A stretch of 64,000 nucleotides of DNA from contig DAOUIF010000030.1 of NCBI GenBank assembly GCA_034423575.1, positions 46,052-110,051 of the forward strand. Direction: 5' to 3'. The translations under genes were made by a program, and so were the position numbers. Origin of the DNA: Bin87 sp034423575 (lineage in GTDB: Bacteria; Chloroflexota; Dehalococcoidia; Lucifugimonadales; UBA3495). Of this stretch, positions 60,361-64,000 are shown in pieces. The notes under the pieces were generated by a model. The model had not been told where the DNA came from and did no database searches. It saw only the letters and a list, made by a program, of their open reading frames with translations. The first letter of the stretch is position 1. Every line of letters starts with the position of its first letter.

Positions 60361-61617
60361 TTAGCGTCCGCCCTCTATCCTGTCCACCTGCCGGTATTTT
60401 CCGTCCTTTCCCAATACGGTGACGAACACCGCGTCGGACCCTTGGTTATCATCGGGCCCGTATTGGAGCAAAAAACCGTCGATGTCGACGTTCTGTTTAC
60501 CCCTGATCGCGCGTAGAAAACAATCGCGTGTGAGGTCGCGGCCGCACTCTTCCAGCCCCGCAATCGCCAGCCGCCCGGCCAGGTAACCCTCCAGCGACAC
60601 GAAGCTCGGCGTCGCCTCAGGGTCGTAGGCCAACAGGGCCGCCTGGTATTTGGCGACCACTGCCATGCTGGGATCATCCGGGGAAGGGACCACCTGCGTC
60701 ACGTAGATGCCGGCGCCGTCGGGTCCCAATTCCTCCGCCAAAGCCTTGCTGCCCACGAACGAGATTGCCATGAACACCGGGTCGATTTGTTCGCGGACGG
60801 TCTGGATCGTTTTCGCCACCGGCACGTAGGCGCCTACCATGACCACCGCCTCCGGATCCGCTTCAACGATGTGGAACACTGCGGCGGTCGTCGCGCCGGT
60901 GTTGCGCTCGTAGTATCCGGAGCCTACTGGCTCTAGACCCCGTCGCTGCAGGGCTTGGATCGTCCCCGCGAGCCCCGCCTGGCCGAAGGAGTCGTTCTGG
61001 TAAAACACTGCAATCCGCGTGAACCCCAGATCCTCGGTGAGCCGTTCGACCATCTCCTCGGTTTCCTGGTAGTAGGACGCCCGCAGGTTCAACACGTTGT
61101 CCAAACTCGGGTCGCGCAGGAATTCTGCCCCGGTGAAAGGGGCGAGGAAAGGAGCGCCGGCGGAGCTGGCTGACAGGAAAGCAGACCGCGAAGTTGGCGT
61201 GCCCACCGCTCCGATCAGAGCGAACACCTTCCTCTCGTACAGCAGTTGCTGCGTGTTGGAGAACGCTGCGTCCGACTCGTACCCGTCATCCAGGGATGCG
61301 AGTTCCAGGCGGCGGCCGTGCACTCCTCCGGCTTCGTTGGCTTCGTGGAATGCCGCCTGTATGCCGAGGCGCATGTCGTTGCCCAGGTTCTGGGCGGGTC
61401 CGGTGAAGGCGGCGGACTGCCCAAACAGGACGCGCTCGTCAGACACGCCGTGGTCCGCTTGTCCTCTCGTTCCCGCAGCCGTAACGGCGTCCCCATCGCT
61501 TCCGGATGCCGTGTGTTCGGTTCGAGAGCAGGCCACACCCAGCAGCAAGACCGCCATCGCCGCGACGAAGACGACGGCCACCGCCAGGGATTTCGACCTC
61601 ACACACGCTTGGCTCAT
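60361..61617 (-). CDS. Leu/Ile/Val-type ABC substrate-binding protein
   Basis: The 418-residue product has a lipoprotein signal (Cys near 29 in GVAC). A type I periplasmic-binding fold follows: 'VLFGQSAAFTGPAQNLGNDMRLGIQAAFHEANEAGGV' and 'FTRIAVFYQNDSFGQAGLAGTI'. ATG 61617 was chosen, giving a proper signal. The ATPase and permeases of the importer are not adjacent. A decayed paralogue lies just downstream. Confidence 0.9.
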   Translation of the reverse strand: MSQACVRSKSLAVAVVFVAAMAVLLLGVACSRTEHTASGSDGDAVTAAGTRGQADHGVSDERVLFGQSAAFTGPAQNLGNDMRLGIQAAFHEANEAGGVHGRRLELASLDDGYESDAAFSNTQQLLYERKVFALIGAVGTPTSRSAFLSASSAGAPFLAPFTGAEFLRDPSLDNVLNLRASYYQETEEMVERLTEDLGFTRIAVFYQNDSFGQAGLAGTIQALQRRGLEPVGSGYYERNTGATTAAVFHIVEADPEAVVMVGAYVPVAKTIQTVREQIDPVFMAISFVGSKALAEELGPDGAGIYVTQVVPSPDDPSMAVVAKYQAALLAYDPEATPSFVSLEGYLAGRLAIAGLEECGRDLTRDCFLRAIRGKQNVDIDGFLLQYGPDDNQGSDAVFVTVLGKDGKYRQVDRIEGGR

Positions 61618-61726
61618 AGCGATTGTTGCACCTGCCCGACGGAACATACACCATTGCCTCCGGCGGATGCCCGGAGTCTCCGGTTCCGCTTTCCGCCAAA
61701 TCCCGGCAGGCGTTGCAACGACGCGC

Positions 61727-63160
61727 TTACAGTTCCGGCGGACGCCTCTCGTGCCAAGGCGTGGCCTGTTCATAGGCGTAAGCAGCGCGAAATATATTCG
61801 CCTCGCCCAGGTGCGGGCCGCCTATCTGCAGCGCCAACGGCAACGCCCCTTCTCCATCGCTGGTGAACCCGCACGGAATGCTCAACGCCGGGCACCCGCT
61901 CAGGCTGTAGAGGCCTCGGAAACTGCCGTCTCGAAGCGCGGCCGCAGCCATCTCCTTGTTGTCGATCATCGCCGGCTCGTCGGCCAGCAGGCCGGCCGGC
62001 CCGGAGGAGGTGGGCTGAATCAGCAGATCAACGCTGCGGAAGGCCTCGATCACCTGGCGGCGCACCAACGCCCGCAGCTTCAGCGCCTTGTAGTACACCT
62101 GCCCCGGTATCAGGTTGCCCACTGCGAATGAGACTCGGGTGTTCGGGTGGTAGTCCTCGAATCGTTCCCGCAGCCACTCGGGGTTCAGGCTGACCCGTTC
62201 CGTGCTGGTGATGGTGCGCACGATGGGGCCGGTCACCGGAGCCATGGGCAGGCTCACCGGCACCACCTCCGCCCCCAGTTCTCCGAACACCTCGGCGGCA
62301 GCAGCAGCGGCCTGTCGGCTCTGTTCGTTCAGAGACAGGCCGTGTCCGCCCATCAACTCCTGCACTACGCCGATGCGCAGCCCCCGCACGCCGGAATCCA
62401 GCCCGTCCAGGTAGTCGGGCACCGGCTCGGTCCGACTGTAGCGGTCCTTGGGATCGTGGCCGGCGATGACGCCCAGCGTCAGCGCGCAGTCGGTTACCGT
62501 GCGCGAGATGGGCCCGATGGTGTCCGTCGACCAGCTCGCGCCGTCAACCCCGGCGCGGCTCACCCGCCCCCACGTGGGGCGAATGCCCACCAACCCGGAG
62601 TTGGCCGCCGGCCCACGTATCGAGCCGCCCGTATCCTCGCCCAGCGACGTGGCGCACAGGAACCCCGCCGTTGCGGACCCGCTGCCGGTGCTGGACGTGC
62701 CCGGGTTCCGGTTCGTATCCCACGGGTTGCGGGCCGGCCCGAACCAGCTGCTGATCGGGTCGCCCATGGCGAACTCGCTCATGTTGGTCTTGCCAATGAT
62801 GACCGCACCGGCGTCCTTGAGCTTGGCCACCACCGTGGCGTCCGTATCCGGCACGAAGTCGGCGCGAATCTTGGAACCGTCGCTGTTGCGTATTCCCGCC
62901 GCGTAGATCTGATCCTTCACGCCAACCGGCACGCCGTGCAGCGGTCCGCGGAAGTTGCCGGCGGCGGCTTCGTCGTCCAGCCGCCTGGCGTCGGCGCGGG
63001 CCTCGTCGGCGCACACCGTGATGTAGGCGTTCAGCTTGTCCCCCACCGCGTCGATGCGCGCCAGGTAGGCATCCACCGCCTCTACACACGACACTTCCCC
63101 CGCGCGGATAGCGGCGGCCAGCTCAGATGCGGGCAGGAACGGTATTTCGGATGGCGTCAT
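61727..63160 (-). CDS. Amidase-signature protein (GatA-like)
   Basis: The 477-residue product has the amidase triad Lys82, cis-Ser156 and Ser180, in 'GVPVGVKD', 'GTSSTGSGSA' and 'DTGGSIRGPAA'. It resembles GatA of the aminoacyl-tRNA amidotransferase. However, no gatB is adjacent, so it could equally be a catabolic amidase such as a biuret or allophanate hydrolase relative. It overlaps the gatC-like gene by 4 bases. Confidence 0.85.
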   Translation of the reverse strand: MTPSEIPFLPASELAAAIRAGEVSCVEAVDAYLARIDAVGDKLNAYITVCADEARADARRLDDEAAAGNFRGPLHGVPVGVKDQIYAAGIRNSDGSKIRADFVPDTDATVVAKLKDAGAVIIGKTNMSEFAMGDPISSWFGPARNPWDTNRNPGTSSTGSGSATAGFLCATSLGEDTGGSIRGPAANSGLVGIRPTWGRVSRAGVDGASWSTDTIGPISRTVTDCALTLGVIAGHDPKDRYSRTEPVPDYLDGLDSGVRGLRIGVVQELMGGHGLSLNEQSRQAAAAAAEVFGELGAEVVPVSLPMAPVTGPIVRTITSTERVSLNPEWLRERFEDYHPNTRVSFAVGNLIPGQVYYKALKLRALVRRQVIEAFRSVDLLIQPTSSGPAGLLADEPAMIDNKEMAAAALRDGSFRGLYSLSGCPALSIPCGFTSDGEGALPLALQIGGPHLGEANIFRAAYAYEQATPWHERRPPEL

Positions 63161-63354
63161 TCTGCCACCTCCATGTCGGCTGGATGGGTCACTGCCAGAT
63201 ACTCTTCCAGGTTGAAACCCGGCGGGTTGATGGCGGCCATCTCCTCCAGCATCGCGTTCAGGCTGTGCGTAACCTGGCTCAACTCCGGCTCGCTCAGCGT
63301 GAGCCCCACCGCTTTGGCCAAAGCCTGGATTTCCTCGTTGTTCAAATCGCTCAT
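63157..63354 (-). CDS. GatC-like small subunit
   Basis: The 65-residue helical protein has the pattern 'NNEEIQALAKAVGLTLSEPELSQVTHSLNAMLEEMAAI', as in GatC or the AtzG-type amidase partner. It is coupled to the amidase gene by a 4-base overlap. Confidence 0.8.
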   Translation of the reverse strand: MSDLNNEEIQALAKAVGLTLSEPELSQVTHSLNAMLEEMAAINPPGFNLEEYLAVTHPADMEVAE

Positions 63355-63370
63355 TATCGTACCTTGTCAT

Positions 63371-63801
63371 TCAAGTTAGCGGGTCAACGACTTCCAAAAA
63401 CGGAAACCTGTGGAAGTCTATGTCGAGGGTGCAAATTTGGGCAATGCCTGTTCGCGCATCAAAATGGCGGTGTGCATATCGTGAACTCGATTGCCGCGTA
63501 TATCGGGCAGTTCTGCCGCTACCCGGTACAGCTCGGCTAAATGATTTGGTGTGGGCAACAGCAGGTCGAAGCCGGGTGACGCCAACAGCCTGGCGATAAA
63601 ACCCCACCCTTGGATAATTGTCCAGTGGTTAGGCAATATTCGGGGGTGCGTAGTTACCCGTAGGAACTCGTAACAGATATTCCAAGTCAGGAATGCGGAA
63701 GATTGCCCCGTCCGTGCTTCCTCTACACGTCGAAAGCAGGGCAGGTAAAACTCCGATTGTTCGTGCACAGCGTACACGAGCACGTTAGTATCGAAAACCA
63801 T
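63371..63801 (-). pseudogene. Frameshifted VapC-type PIN toxin
   Basis: The frame from ATG 63801 (MVFDTNVLVYAVHEQ) is a PIN toxin, but it ends early in MREQALPKFAPST. A shifted frame continues IAQICTLDIDFHRFPFLEVVDPL, the expected PIN ending with the Asp-x-Asp-Phe motif. One missing base near 63440 accounts for it. It overlaps the antitoxin-like gene. Confidence 0.8.
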
Positions 63802-64000
63802 CGTATTCGTCCATGACCCGGTAGAGTTCCTCCCGGTCCGCAATGTCAACCAACATTGGCCCCGGCGGTAGCTTGGGCAGTTCCGGCAACGGCCTACCGT
63901 CATACTCGTCCATCACCCGGTAGAGCTCCTCCCGGTTGGAGATGTCAACCAGCAACTCGCCACCCTGCCACTTGGGCAACCCGGGCCACGGATCTTCCGG
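63785..64000 (-). CDS. Partial antitoxin-like protein with an internal duplication
   Basis: The frame is open to the window edge. Two copies of a 33-residue unit (LVDI..REELYRVMDEYDG) occur in tandem, matched at DNA level by direct repeats at 63801-63853 and 63900-63952. The 3' end overlaps the PIN toxin start by 17 bases, the normal toxin-antitoxin arrangement. The 5' end lies outside. Confidence 0.65.
   Translation of the reverse strand, partial: PEDPWPGLPKWQGGELLVDISNREELYRVMDEYDGRPLPELPKLPPGPMLVDIADREELYRVMDEYDGFRY

Noticed and set aside
1..64000. tRNA, rRNA, CRISPR arrays, insertion sequences with transposase, and prophage genes
   Set aside because: I found no cloverleaf with T-loop, no direct-repeat/spacer array, no transposase or integrase domain and no structural phage genes. 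Reading by eye could miss a degenerate tRNA.

Overview
The window is GC-rich bacterial chromosome, densely coded on both strands, with no tRNA, rRNA or CRISPR array visible. The gene content suggests a member of Chloroflexota, most likely Dehalococcoidia/SAR202-like. Five luciferase-like flavin monooxygenase genes lie in 64 kb. With them are a Rieske oxygenase pair, an MmgE/PrpD protein, L-2-hydroxyglutarate oxidase, an IscA-like protein with a Gly/Cys tail, and many small toxin-antitoxin modules. SAR202 genomes are known for flavin monooxygenase expansion, but the assignment is inference and cannot be settled here.

Layout, left to right. 1-3.6 kb: SppA-type peptidase, a membrane-anchored DUF4350-like protein and a repeat-containing lipoprotein. 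3.6-5.2 kb: a flavin monooxygenase and a RidA-family protein. 5.2-8.15 kb: minus-strand trpE, VOC protein and trpG behind a sigma70-type promoter and a tryptophan T-box leader with a UGG specifier; a hairpin repeat sits between trpE and the VOC gene. 8.1-12.7 kb: an unrecognised gene, a VapBC-type pair, a quinone oxidoreductase, an MmgE/PrpD protein and a hicAB pair. 12.8-17 kb: lhgO, purA, a DoxX protein and small membrane proteins. 17-23.8 kb: flavin monooxygenase, zinc alcohol dehydrogenase, a small gene with an amber codon at position 4, a DUF433/DUF5615 pair, selB and a NurA-domain protein. 23.8-31 kb: CinA-domain protein, membrane HExxHH peptidase, PduO-type adenosyltransferase, hisH, hisA, GNAT, Nudix, a secreted protein, a MoaD-like protein and a lipoprotein cytochrome c.

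31-41 kb (all minus strand): flavin monooxygenase, repeat element, NAD-epimerase, ABC-2 transporter, FAD oxidoreductase, HEPN/PaREP1-like protein, HNH nuclease, gamma-glutamyltransferase and pentapeptide-repeat protein. 41-44.3 kb: IscA-like protein, a VapBC-type pair and a DUF262/DUF1524 (GmrSD-type) protein. 44.4-50.2 kb: flavin monooxygenase, DUF3574 lipoprotein, a beta-hydroxyacid dehydrogenase, Rieske alpha and beta subunits, an MNT-HEPN fusion and two small proteins. 50.2-60 kb: DinB/MDMPI-type protein, two overlapping tiny membrane ORFs, a hicBA pair, flavin monooxygenase, ABC exporter, NMT1-like binding protein, two small membrane proteins, an SDR, a zinc-finger/GIY-YIG/transmembrane protein and an amidohydrolase. 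60-64 kb: decayed and intact copies of a Leu/Ile/Val-type binding protein, a GatC/GatA-like pair, a frameshifted PIN toxin and, at the edge, an antitoxin-like gene with an internal duplication.

Biosynthetic genes (trp, his, purA) are interleaved with catabolic oxidoreductases and transporters. The catabolic genes fit a heterotroph that oxidises varied organic compounds. The toxin-antitoxin modules, hairpin repeats and pseudogenes mark a plastic accessory background. I see no single large novel system. The most unusual items are the GIY-YIG membrane protein, the IscA variant, the tandem tiny membrane ORFs and the decaying loci at 19.7, 60.1 and 63.4 kb.
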